Source of the DNA: JBBDJB01 sp040880125
GTDB lineage: Bacteria; Planctomycetota; Planctomycetia; Pirellulales; JBBDJB01
DNA length: 64,000 nt
Assembly (NCBI GenBank): GCA_040880125.1
Contig: JBBDJB010000024.1
Coordinates: 60,137 to 124,136 of the forward strand
Direction: 5' to 3'
Shown: positions 19,980-27,931 of the stretch, piece by piece
Layout: every line of letters begins with the position of its first letter
How positions within the stretch are numbered: position 1 is the first letter of the stretch
Notes under the pieces: generated by a model
Database searches by the model: none
What the model was told of the DNA's origin: nothing
Seen by the model: only the letters and a program-made list of their open reading frames with translations
Translations under genes and position numbers: made by a program

Positions 19980-20396
19980 TTACCGCTTCGAGAACTGCGT
20001 ACCCCGGCGAGCACCGTGCAGCCCGTACTTCTTGCGTTCTTTCATCCGCGGGTCGCGGGTTAGAAGGTGCGACGACCGCAGCGGCGCTTCCAGCTCAGTG
20101 TCATACGCCAAGAGCGCCCGGGCAATGCCGAGCATGCACGCGCCGGCCTGGCCGGTGTTGCCGCCACCGTGAACGCGGATGCTCACGTTCACGTCGTTGC
20201 GCTTCCCGACCAGGTTCAAGGGAGCGAGCACCTGGTTACGATGCTCGTCGATGGTGAAGAATTCTTCCATCGGCCGATCGTTGATCGTGATCTGCCCGTC
20301 GCCCGCACGAACCCTCACCCGGGCCACCGACGTCTTGCGACGGCCAGTCCCCAGTGCGTCGTTGGCTTGCGATTGCCGTTTGGTTGCCGTCGCCAT
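19980..20396 (-). CDS. rpsI: 30S ribosomal protein S9
   Basis: A 138-residue ribosomal protein of the small subunit, whose C-terminal tail reaches the P-site tRNA. The sequence has the family landmarks GRRKTSVARVRVRAGDG, VHGGGNTGQAGA and the invariant C-terminus RRGTQFSKR. Length is typical. It follows rplM by 80 bases on the same strand, the conserved L13-S9 order, and should be cotranscribed with it. The stretch just downstream holds a palindrome cluster rather than a clear U-tract terminator. Confidence 0.97.
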   Translation of the reverse strand: MATATKRQSQANDALGTGRRKTSVARVRVRAGDGQITINDRPMEEFFTIDEHRNQVLAPLNLVGKRNDVNVSIRVHGGGNTGQAGACMLGIARALLAYDTELEAPLRSSHLLTRDPRMKERKKYGLHGARRGTQFSKR

Positions 20397-20476
20397 GACT
20401 CTTCCTTGCTATGCCGCCTGAATGGATGGATTCAATGGATCGGACCCGACGTGTCGAGCGCAGCTCGCCAAGACGA

Positions 20477-20914
20477 TCAGTCCTTAATCCCCAGCTCCTT
20501 CGGCTGGGGATCCTGTGCCTGATGCGGGTGCTCGGGACCGGCGTACACTTTCAGCTTCGAGAGCATCTTCCGGGCGAGGCGATTTTTCGGCAGCATCCGC
20601 CGCACGGCCTCTTCCAAGATCCGCTCCGGCTGGCGTTCGCGCCGCTCCCCGGCTGTGACCGTCCGCAGCCCCGTGTAGCCCGTGTACCAGGTGTACTTCT
20701 TTTGTTCCCATTTCTTGCCGGAGAGGGCCACGTTGCGGGCGTTGACCACCACGATGAAGTCGCCGGTATCGACGTGCGGCGTGTACGTCGGGCGGTGCTT
20801 GCCCATCAGGATGACCGCAATATCACTTGCCAGCCGGCCGACCACTTTGTCCGAGGCGTCGACGAGCCACCACTTCTGCTCGATTTCGCCGGGCTTGGCC
20901 ATATACGTTTTCAT
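20477..20914 (-). CDS. rplM: 50S ribosomal protein L13
   Basis: A 145-residue large-subunit ribosomal protein, one of the early assembly proteins. Landmarks are WWLVDASDKVVGRLAS, the GKHRPTYTPHVDTGDFIVVVN segment and MLPKNRLARKMLSKLKVYAG. Length is normal. It is the first gene of the rplM-rpsI pair. The start ATG at 20914 gives the usual MKTYMAKPGE N-terminus. Confidence 0.97.
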   Translation of the reverse strand: MKTYMAKPGEIEQKWWLVDASDKVVGRLASDIAVILMGKHRPTYTPHVDTGDFIVVVNARNVALSGKKWEQKKYTWYTGYTGLRTVTAGERRERQPERILEEAVRRMLPKNRLARKMLSKLKVYAGPEHPHQAQDPQPKELGIKD

Positions 20915-21080
20915 TTCGCTCGATTCCTCAACGATTCCACGACCCCCGCCGATGAAGGCGGCCGAGGCGGTGCACGATCACATGCTGGGTAGAAACGCGT
21001 AGTTTACCGGCTCTCGCTCCGCCCGACAAGCCGTGCCCCCACAAGACGCCCTCCCCACGGACAGAGATCCGGGCAGAGGG

Positions 21081-21140
21081 CCTCTATCAATCTGGTTTCG
21101 CGAGAATCCAGCCCGCTGAACTTTTACAAGTTCAGCTACG
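21081..21140. repeat. Family D palindromes upstream of rplM
   Basis: Two imperfect family D hairpins in tandem: CTGGTTTCGCGAGAATCCAG (21092-21111) and GCTGAACTTTTACAAGTTCAGC (21115-21136). They lie downstream of the small membrane protein gene and upstream of the L13-S9 promoter region. Confidence 0.7.
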
Positions 21141-21149
21141 TTTGGGCCG

Positions 21150-21377
21150 TCACCGGCCCCTCCGGGCAAGCACGGCCGCCCACAGGCCCAAAAACGCCGC
21201 CGTGCAGACCAGCACGACCAGGGCCGCCGCGATCGGACGGATTCGCATTCCCACCCGCTCGACATAGAGATACGTCCCCAGCGCCAGCAGCACTCCCCAC
21301 ACCGCGACGGCAAGCATGATCCAGCGAATGGCGCGGCGGTCGGCACGGGAGGGAGGCGGCATGACGCGATTCAACAT
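21150..21377 (-). CDS. Small membrane protein, two predicted membrane segments
   Basis: About 75 residues, MLNRVMPPPSRADRRAIRWI followed by two hydrophobic segments (roughly residues 20-40 and 48-70) and the basic end RRGR. The frame extends further upstream, but that part is encoded by a family D palindrome, so a start at 21377 or 21359 is more likely. No recognised family. No strong ribosome binding site was seen, so confidence is moderate. It is on the same strand as, and between, the CBS gene and rplM. Confidence 0.5.
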   Translation of the reverse strand: MLNRVMPPPSRADRRAIRWIMLAVAVWGVLLALGTYLYVERVGMRIRPIAAALVVLVCTAAFLGLWAAVLARRGR

Positions 21378-21414
21378 ACGACCGCCCGCGTTGCTCCACA
21401 AGTCGCCGTATCTT

Positions 21415-21481
21415 CGTAGCTGAACTGGCGACATTTAAGCCGATCCCGGCGCAATCTGAATTCTGGCGCGAATTCAGCTAG
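21415..21481. repeat. Family D palindromes between the small membrane gene and the CBS gene
   Basis: One imperfect element (GTAGCTGAACTGGCGACATT from 21416) and one good element (CTGAATTCTGGCGCGAATTC from 21456, continuing to AGCTA at 21480). The second abuts the stop codon of the CBS gene. Confidence 0.7.
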
Positions 21482-21919
21482 TTACGGCTGGGCCAGGCTC
21501 CGCGGACTTTCACCGGCCAGCAACTCGCCGATGTCGCGAAACTCCTCAGTCAACAGATCGAGTATGTCGTCCAAGCTGACCAATCCCACCAGCTCTCCGT
21601 TGCAGTCCACCACCGGCAGCCGGCGGAAAGGGCCGCTGCGCATCAGCGTGATCGCCGCCTCGATCGGCGTTTCCTCACCGATGCAGGTCGGACATTCGGT
21701 CATCACCTCGCCGACGGTCGTCGCCACCGGCTCGCGCGACTCGCCCACCACGCGAATGCACAGATCGCGATCGGTGATGATCCCCTGCGGGTGCTGCTCG
21801 CTGTCGACCACCAGCAGCGTACCCACATTGCGCGAGTGCATCCGCTGCGCGGCGGCTTGTACCGTCTCGGTCGCGTCCGCCAGATCGACATTGCGCACGC
21901 AAATTCTTCCGACAGTCAT
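21482..21919 (-). CDS. CBS-domain pair protein
   Basis: A 145-residue cytosolic protein made of a single CBS pair, a module that senses adenosine nucleotides or similar ligands. The start at 21919 is fixed by GGGGAGG about six bases upstream; the longer frame would add 65 residues encoded partly by a family A palindrome. Repeat 1 is about residues 10-65 (VGTLLVVDSEQHPQGIITDRD), repeat 2 about 75-130 (RRLPVVDCNGELVGLVSLDD). No effector domain is attached. The universal stress protein gene lies just upstream on the same strand, so the two may form a stress-related unit. Confidence 0.9.
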   Translation of the reverse strand: MTVGRICVRNVDLADATETVQAAAQRMHSRNVGTLLVVDSEQHPQGIITDRDLCIRVVGESREPVATTVGEVMTECPTCIGEETPIEAAITLMRSGPFRRLPVVDCNGELVGLVSLDDILDLLTEEFRDIGELLAGESPRSLAQP

Positions 21920-21952
21920 GGCAACCTCCCCTTGTGTTGATCGACAATTCGC

Positions 21953-21978
21953 GGCACAGACAGGAATGTCTGTGCCAC
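21953..21978. repeat. Family A palindrome
   Basis: GGCACAGACAGGAATGTCTG (from 21953, ending TGCCAC at 21978): eight-base arms CACAGACA/TGTCTGTG around a GGAA loop, extended by GGCA/TGCC. It lies between the universal stress gene and the CBS gene. Confidence 0.85.
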
Positions 21979-22047
21979 GCGGCGACTGTAATCTCTGTGC
22001 CACTTTGTGCTGTGGCCGAATTCTCAGCCCGACCAACTTCGGCGAAC

Positions 22048-22485
22048 TTACCGCTTCACCAGCAATACCGGGCATTGGCAGACTATGGAGATCTGGTGGC
22101 TTAGCGTTCCCCACTCGGGCCGTTCCTCCTCCAGGTTTACCTTGTGCGAACTGAGCACGAGCAGGTCGACCCCGCTGTCCTGCGAATACCGCACGATCTC
22201 TCCGCCGCGCCGCCCGTAGACCACCACCTTCTCGACCGACACGCCAGCCTCATCGAACGGACCGGTCATGCCGGCGAGCTGCTGCTGGGCGTTCTCCAAC
22301 AGCATTCGATTGAACTTTTGCATCTCTTCGTCTTCGGCCTGGTCCACCCGCTCGATGACGTGAAGCAGCGTCAAGCGAGATCCGTTCTGCGTGGCCAATT
22401 CCAGCGCCACCGACAGCGCCGCCTCGTTGGCATCGGTAAAGTCGACCGGCACCAGGATGTGCTTGAAGATCGCCATCGGATGCAT
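22048..22485 (-). CDS. Universal stress protein (UspA family)
   Basis: A 145-residue UspA-fold protein. The N-terminus has the family start IFKHILVPVDFTDANEAALS and a following LTLLHVIERV strand. The ATP-binding loop of many family members (GxxGx9G[S/T]) is only partly present: the first glycines are replaced (SSHKVNLEEERPEWGTLSHQ), so ATP binding is doubtful. The end, CPVLLVKR, is typical. Start is 22485 or the methionine three codons later. It is upstream of the CBS-pair gene on the same strand. Confidence 0.9.
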   Translation of the reverse strand: MHPMAIFKHILVPVDFTDANEAALSVALELATQNGSRLTLLHVIERVDQAEDEEMQKFNRMLLENAQQQLAGMTGPFDEAGVSVEKVVVYGRRGGEIVRYSQDSGVDLLVLSSHKVNLEEERPEWGTLSHQISIVCQCPVLLVKR

Positions 22486-22704
22486 CCCACTTGATCGCCG
22501 TGTCGGCCGTCACAGTGCAGCCGCCGGGCCGACGTTCGTCCAGTGTGCCAAATGTGCAATCGTGGTGCCAACCGCGTCGCGATCCCGGCGATCTTGCGTC
22601 GGCGCAGCGATCGGTGCGGGCGGTACCGGAGTCTGCGAAGCGGTTTTTGCAACGCGCGCTTAAGGGGGGGCCCCATGTTCGTTGCAAAAGTCAGTGTCCC
22701 CGGT

Positions 22705-22726
22705 GCTTCGCGCTCGAGCGCGAAGC
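22705..22726. repeat. Perfect 22-base palindrome
   Basis: GCTTCGCGCTCGAGCGCGAAGC, an uninterrupted inverted repeat. It is flanked on both sides by TTGCAAAAG-type motifs (GTTGCAAAAG at 22681-22690, CTTTTGCAAC at 22741-22750), which are themselves an inverted pair around it. Confidence 0.7.
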
Positions 22727-23305
22727 GAATTTCAGCCCGACTTTTGCAACATCCCGTTTTGACGAGTGTTGAAAAACACCTCCTTTCACCCGTAGCTGAG
22801 CTCGTCAGAGTTCAGCCGCCCCTCTACCAAAGGGAAAAGCTGCCCCAAAGCTCCTGCCCTCCCGGCGGAGCGAGATTCTTGGCTCGGCTCACCCCGGCCC
22901 AGAATTTGTAGTCTTTTCACACGATGTCAGCGTATTAATTCCGGACCGACCGCGAAGGCCGAATGTAACTGGAGGCCCAGGAAATTGCAGGGCTTGCGAT
23001 AAAACTGCTGCCAAAAACGCAATGCTCGGTCGAAGTCCGGGGAGGCAGCGATTTACGACTCTTTGATTTATATCAGATCGGATACAAAAAAGCAACCACT
23101 TTTACAAGCCGCGTTTTATCCGTTGGCAGAAAAGACCACCAATCTACTGCACGATTCCCGCGGGCTCGCACTGCCTTCCTCTCGCCGTGCCCGTTGCGAT
23201 TCGTTTCCGCCGCGGCCTCACCGCCGCACCGCGACTTCGCCTCCGATGGCATTTGGCGCAAACTTGCGACTCGAACCGTGCACCCCGTAACCTGCAGGGC
23301 CGCGA

Positions 23306-23365
23306 CTGCCTGGTCGGCGCCGTGCTGGGGGCTGGGCGGACTATGGGGTGGCTCCGGGCGGTCGG
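23306..23365 (+). pseudogene. Eroded copy of the two-segment membrane protein gene at 42889-43080
   Basis: Sixty bases match the minus-strand gene at 42889-43080 almost exactly, starting CTGCCTGGTCGGCGCCGTGC and ending CTCCGGGCGGTCGG. One extra G in the G run and one missing base about 17 bases later shift and restore the frame. The encoded LVGAVLG and RAV stretches survive, but the flanking sequence on both sides does not match. It is best read as a relic of a duplicated gene. Confidence 0.6.
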
Positions 23366-23598
23366 TGTCGACGAACCAACCGCCGATCGAGGACGGCCCG
23401 CCGGAGACGCCCGGCGGCTTGAGAATGCTCGGTTCCGTGCGTCTTGCCGCAAGAGGGGCTGTTAAAAACGCCGTCGTGGGGATTTGCCAACCTTGCCAGG
23501 GATCAAAGCTCCTCGCGGCTTGCGAGACAACAATTCGCGTTGTCGTGGTGGCATCACCTGCGTGTGACGAAGCAGCCTGATGCAAGGATTGCGCGAGG

Positions 23599-24519
23599 TT
23601 AGCTGGCTTCGTCGGCGAAGGCGACCGCTTCGCGGAGATTGCTGCCGCGGCGGATACGCTGGGGCTGGTCCTCGCCCTCGAAGGAGATGATCACCTCGCC
23701 GGGGCGGATCTCGTCGACCGTGCCTTGCAGTTCGCCGACGGAGAAATCCTCGCCCACCTTCAGCCGGTGGGTTTCGCCGGTGGTGCGGACCGTCAGCCAC
23801 GCCTGGCGAACCTGGCCGTTGTCAATGATCGCCGTGATGTAGGCGTGGCGCGCGACGTCGATCGGGCGAGCGTCGGCGGCCGGCCGGAAGGGTGCAAACG
23901 GATTTCGCTCCACGATGGTCTCGGTATACTCGGAAAAGTCCTCGTGCGCCAGCCGGTCCGAGGTGTCGGCGTTTAGCTGATCCGTGTTGGTAGATCCCGG
24001 CAGGATCAGAGCGTCGATCGACATCGTGACCTTCAGTTCCGAACCGTTGTCTTGTGATTTCACATCGAGCGAACGAATCTTGTGGAGATGATTGCCGCGG
24101 TAGAAGTCGTACAGGAAGCGCGATAATCGCTGCAGCGAACCGCTGGCGGAGACGTTGAAGGAAAGCTGCTGGTATGCCGAGTTGCGGCGGGCGGTTCCAC
24201 TCGATGGACCGCCGATATTGAAGTCCAACTCGCTGTCGACCAGCGTGTCGTGCAGCCAACTATAGTAGAGCTCTCGCGCCTGGTCGGGATTCGGGGGAAG
24301 CGATTGCTGCTCCCAGCTCCGCAACTGGGCGACGTTGTCTTGTGCGATCAACAGCTCCGTTTCTTTGTCGGCGACTTGGGTTTCGAGGTTCCGCAATTGA
24401 TTCTCGCGGAACGCGAACATGCCCTGGGGGCCGTAAACCCAGTCGTATACCTTGTAGACCGCGAACAGCAGGACAATCGCCCCGATGCAGGCGGCCAATG
24501 TTTTTTCGCGACGAGTCAT
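23599..24519 (-). CDS. gspM: GspM/PilO-like inner-membrane protein
   Basis: A 306-residue bitopic membrane protein at the end of the secretion operon. The start at 24519 follows the stop of the GspL-like gene by 10 bases and gives MTRREKTLAACIGAIVLLFA, a short cytosolic tail plus one membrane helix (about residues 8-25). A coiled coil (about 35-70) and a PilO/GspM-type ferredoxin-like domain (about 75-200) follow; the end (about 230-306) resembles a small beta domain (VGEDFSVGELQGTVDEIRPG) as seen in PilP or GspC-like proteins. It would form the assembly platform with the GspL-like protein. GspM versus PilO identity is inferred from position and topology. Confidence 0.7.
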   Translation of the reverse strand: MTRREKTLAACIGAIVLLFAVYKVYDWVYGPQGMFAFRENQLRNLETQVADKETELLIAQDNVAQLRSWEQQSLPPNPDQARELYYSWLHDTLVDSELDFNIGGPSSGTARRNSAYQQLSFNVSASGSLQRLSRFLYDFYRGNHLHKIRSLDVKSQDNGSELKVTMSIDALILPGSTNTDQLNADTSDRLAHEDFSEYTETIVERNPFAPFRPAADARPIDVARHAYITAIIDNGQVRQAWLTVRTTGETHRLKVGEDFSVGELQGTVDEIRPGEVIISFEGEDQPQRIRRGSNLREAVAFADEAS

Positions 24520-24529
24520 GGTGGTTCGT

Positions 24530-26050
24530 TTAGCCTTTTGCCTGAGTCGCAGTTCGCGGTTGGAGCCCCGGCCGTGCCGGTGAGGATGACGGCGCGGGCG
24601 GCTCGCCTCGCACCTTAATGTCCGATGTGAACTCCCACGGGTAGCCGTTCTCGGCATTCTCCAGTTCGGAATTTCCCGTCGGAATGATCGCGTGCCGGGG
24701 GTCTCGCAGATTCTTCTGTAGCTCGCCCATCAACCCTGATTCCCGTACCCGCCCATCGAGCTGGATCACGCCTTCGTCCGTCTGATGATTGGAGGTGAAA
24801 TTCACCGACTCTAAAATCGCGTCGCGGGCTTCCGGCATATTCTCCGACAGCCAGGAGAGCTCGTCGAGCCACACCACGTCGGAAGCCTTCCACTTCTTGA
24901 TTTGAGCGAAGGCGTCGTTTGTCTCTTCGGCGGTTTCGAGTTGGGTGTTGAGTTCAGCCAACTGGTCTTGCATGTACGCAATGTCGTCATCGAGTTTGCC
25001 GACGCCTCGCCAGACCAGAAATGCAATCGCCAGAATCACCACCGCCATGGCCACACCGGCCAGGATGCCGACCGGGCGCTGGCTCTTGGGCTCCGGCTTG
25101 CGGCGGGGCTGCATAAAGTCGATCGCCGGCCGCACGCCCTCGGCTTCGTCGACCAGCATGCCGAGCAGGGGCGCGAAGCGGCCCGGTTGGTCGGGGCGCT
25201 CACGGCGCAGCTCGCGGCCCAACTGCAGGCCGTCCAGCGGATCGAATATGTCGGCCAGCACCGGTAGCTGCTCTTCCAGGTGCGCGGCCAGTTCGGCGTT
25301 GGCGTCGCGGTCTCCGCACAGATGGATCACCTCCACCCGATCGCCGCCCAACTGGTGTTGCACGGCCGCCATCGTGCGGCGGACTTCACCGAGCAGGGCG
25401 GTGCGCTGCTGGGGCGAGTCGCCTCCCCCCGGCAGCCGCACCGTGCGCATGAAAACCACATTGCCGTCGACCAGGGCGGTCAAGTCGGCCTCGTCGCCCA
25501 ACACGTCGATCAATAGCCGGACCTTGGCCTCGTCCTTTACCGGCCGACGCCGCAACAGCGAAGCGGCCGCGCACGGACGCAGCACCATCCGCCGGGGTCG
25601 CAGATCGGCCGCCTCGCAGATCTCTGTGATCGACGTGACCAGCTCCGGCGAAATCGCCGCGGCGAGCACTTCGTGGGGCGTCTGCTCGTCGCCGCGGAAG
25701 GGGAGATAGTCCAGCGGCCAGTTCTCGCCCAGCGAGTTGAACTCCCGCTGCGCTTGAAAGCGGACCATCTCCGGCAGTTCATCGGGCGGCGCGGGGGGCA
25801 AGCTCATCAGTCGCAATTCGATGCTGGCCCGGCCGACCGCGACCAACGTCTGCACCTTGCCCACGCCATGGGCCGCCATGGCGGCGGAAAGCCTCGCCCC
25901 GATGTCCGGAGGCGCGGACGAATCGTCCGCATCGCGCGGCATCAGGTCGACCGTAAAGGTGTGTTCGATCACCGCCTGGCCGCCGCTGGTCTGCGCCACG
26001 GCCACGCGTGCCTCTCGATCGTCCCACTCCAGCGCCAGATATCGAGCCAT
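24530..26050 (-). CDS. gspL: GspL-like protein: PilM-like actin fold plus PilN-like membrane part
   Basis: A 506-residue protein. Residues 1 to about 215 look like the cytosolic actin-like domain of PilM/GspL (MARYLALEWDDREARVAVAQ, later LLIDVLGDEADLTALVDGNV). A single membrane helix at about 330-350 (GILAGVAMAVVILAIAFLVW) is followed by a coiled coil (KLDDDIAYMQDQLAELNTQL) and a PilN-like periplasmic domain to about 480. This is the architecture of GspL. It sits between gspK and the GspM-like gene, on the same strand, as expected for the type II assembly platform that binds the GspE ATPase. Confidence 0.8.
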   Translation of the reverse strand: MARYLALEWDDREARVAVAQTSGGQAVIEHTFTVDLMPRDADDSSAPPDIGARLSAAMAAHGVGKVQTLVAVGRASIELRLMSLPPAPPDELPEMVRFQAQREFNSLGENWPLDYLPFRGDEQTPHEVLAAAISPELVTSITEICEAADLRPRRMVLRPCAAASLLRRRPVKDEAKVRLLIDVLGDEADLTALVDGNVVFMRTVRLPGGGDSPQQRTALLGEVRRTMAAVQHQLGGDRVEVIHLCGDRDANAELAAHLEEQLPVLADIFDPLDGLQLGRELRRERPDQPGRFAPLLGMLVDEAEGVRPAIDFMQPRRKPEPKSQRPVGILAGVAMAVVILAIAFLVWRGVGKLDDDIAYMQDQLAELNTQLETAEETNDAFAQIKKWKASDVVWLDELSWLSENMPEARDAILESVNFTSNHQTDEGVIQLDGRVRESGLMGELQKNLRDPRHAIIPTGNSELENAENGYPWEFTSDIKVRGEPPAPSSSPARPGLQPRTATQAKG

Positions 26051-26212
26051 GCCGCTACCTTATGGTGTCAGATTCGACGTATTACCCACTACTTATGAAA
26101 CCCCGGGATCGCCGCGAGGGCCCTTGGCTTCGTGGCCACTTCAAGGCTGAAAAGCTCCGGCGCGGCAGCAGTATCTTCAGGGGGTTTCTCGCCGCCGTGT
26201 ACGGATGAGTGA

Positions 26213-27931
26213 TTATTGCAGCGTATCGACGAGGCCCCCCAGCACGGCTTGGTCGTAGCCGCGGCCCAGGTGGCTGATATCCCTCCAGAATAATAGCCGA
26301 CCGGGGAGTTGGGTAGCATCGATTAGGACTTCCAACCGAGTGGCCGGCCCGTTTTGCTCGTAAAAGCCGACAATTTGGCCCCGGTAGACGTTTCCGCCCG
26401 CGTTGATGTACGGGTGCAGGGCCTTCATCTCCTCGACCGACACCAGCGCCTCGGACAGCAGCCACGTCGGATGCCGCCGGGTGGGATCGTCGGGCGAGGC
26501 CTCCAACTGCCGTCGGCTGAGGATCTGCTGGACGATCTCTTCGGTGATCTCGGGGATGCAGCGTAGCACCGCCTCGGACGCCTGGTTGATGTTGATCCGC
26601 CCCGGGACGCTCGGGTTGCTGCCGACGGTCAGGTTGTCCATCAACTGCGGGAGATAGGCCTCCAACTCGTTTGCTTCTTCGCCAAAGGGCGACTCGATGA
26701 CGACCGCCTGCTGGTTCTGTTGCCCGCCGCCTCCACCACCGCCGCCTCCACCTCCACGACCGCCACGTCCGCCGCCGCCTTCTTCTTCTTCGTCGTCCTC
26801 ATCGTCGTCGCCACCGCCGCCGCCGCCACCGCCGGCCTCTTCGCCGCCTTGCTGCACGCTGACGCCGATCAGATCGAGCAGGCTGTTGATCTGCGTGCCG
26901 CCCTGCTGCTCCAGATTGAGATCGACACTGGACGCCGATTGCCGCCGCGCATCTTGCGGCTCGTCTTCCGCGGCGCCGTTCTGCCGGTAGAGGATGATGA
27001 AATTGGCCATGTCCTCGTCGAGCACGGTGAGCAGTTCGTTGTGCAGGGCTTCGAGGTCGTCGCCGTTGACGTCGATCTTCGGCGTGCCGTCCGGGCGCAA
27101 CGTGCTCTCGGCGCTGTGCAGCGTGAAGAAGCCGCCCCAGCCGCGCACTAGCGAGCCGGACAAGTCATCCGAGGGCATCATGGCCATCAGGTTCTGCTCG
27201 TCGACGTCGATCATGTAGTTGCGATTCATGTCCGGGCCGAACAGCAGCGCGGGCGTCACGCCGCGCACCAGCAGCAGCTCCTCGATGGTTTCCGGCGGCG
27301 CGTTCTTGGCGTTGTACGGGGGGAGGAGGCCCGAGTAGTACGTGCTCTCCGCGCCGAACTCGCGCGGCTGCTCGTCTTCGTCTATCCAGTCGAGAATCGC
27401 GTCGGCGACGTCCTCGGTCATGCCAGGCAGGTACATCAGCACCTCGCGGCCGAGGCCTTCCTGCTGACGGTCCCACGCCAGCAGCACGTTCAGGTTGATG
27501 CGCGTCGACTCGTCCTCCAGGCCGTAGCGAACGCCGGTGCCGACGATGCCGTAGTCCATGGCCGGCGCCAGGATGCTCAGCCGGGCGCGGTCGGACGGCT
27601 GGGACCCATCCACCACAAGCATGCCCTGGAAGCGCAGCGGGTTATTGTATTCGCCCCCGTCCTGGTAGCGCACGACAGGATCCTGGGCGAAGTACTGGAT
27701 CAGGAAGTCGACGCCCGACTCGGCCACCATCCGCGACTGCAACTGCTGGCCGAACATGTGCGTGCCGCGGTTCTCATTGATCATCAGGTCCGAAAAAGTA
27801 AAGCTGGCCAGTGTCATCAGCACAATGACGACCAGCACCAGCAAGAGCACGCTGGCGGCGCGCGACGGGGCGCTGGCGGAGTTCGCCCGGCGTGGGCGAT
27901 GGCTGCGGCGAGCTCTGCGTGCAGCGGTCAT
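26213..27931 (-). CDS. gspK: Type II secretion minor pseudopilin GspK
   Basis: A 572-residue minor pseudopilin expected at the tip of the pseudopilus. A basic N-terminus and hydrophobic helix (ASVLLLVLVVIVLMTLASF, about residues 26-44) are followed by the GspK family stretch SRMVAESGVDFLIQYF. A helix-hairpin-helix-like segment, RININQASEAVLRCIPEI, lies near residue 445. An unusual low-complexity insert at about 360-414 is made of glycine runs and a DDDEDDEEEE block. The ATG overlaps the gspJ stop (ATGA), indicating translational coupling. Confidence 0.9.
   Translation of the reverse strand: MTAARRARRSHRPRRANSASAPSRAASVLLLVLVVIVLMTLASFTFSDLMINENRGTHMFGQQLQSRMVAESGVDFLIQYFAQDPVVRYQDGGEYNNPLRFQGMLVVDGSQPSDRARLSILAPAMDYGIVGTGVRYGLEDESTRINLNVLLAWDRQQEGLGREVLMYLPGMTEDVADAILDWIDEDEQPREFGAESTYYSGLLPPYNAKNAPPETIEELLLVRGVTPALLFGPDMNRNYMIDVDEQNLMAMMPSDDLSGSLVRGWGGFFTLHSAESTLRPDGTPKIDVNGDDLEALHNELLTVLDEDMANFIILYRQNGAAEDEPQDARRQSASSVDLNLEQQGGTQINSLLDLIGVSVQQGGEEAGGGGGGGGDDDEDDEEEEGGGGRGGRGGGGGGGGGGGQQNQQAVVIESPFGEEANELEAYLPQLMDNLTVGSNPSVPGRININQASEAVLRCIPEITEEIVQQILSRRQLEASPDDPTRRHPTWLLSEALVSVEEMKALHPYINAGGNVYRGQIVGFYEQNGPATRLEVLIDATQLPGRLLFWRDISHLGRGYDQAVLGGLVDTLQ

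Larger units (their letters stand above)
22486..23598. other. Gene-free, repeat-rich intergenic region
   Basis: More than 1.1 kb without a supported gene. It holds three copies of a TTTTGCAAC/GTTGCAAAA motif (22644, 22681, 22741), a perfect 22-base palindrome (22705-22726), a family D element (about 22789-22815) and an eroded copy of a small membrane protein gene (23306-23365). Open frames on both strands read as Arg/Pro/Ala-rich shadows. It lies beyond the end of the secretion operon. Confidence 0.55.
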
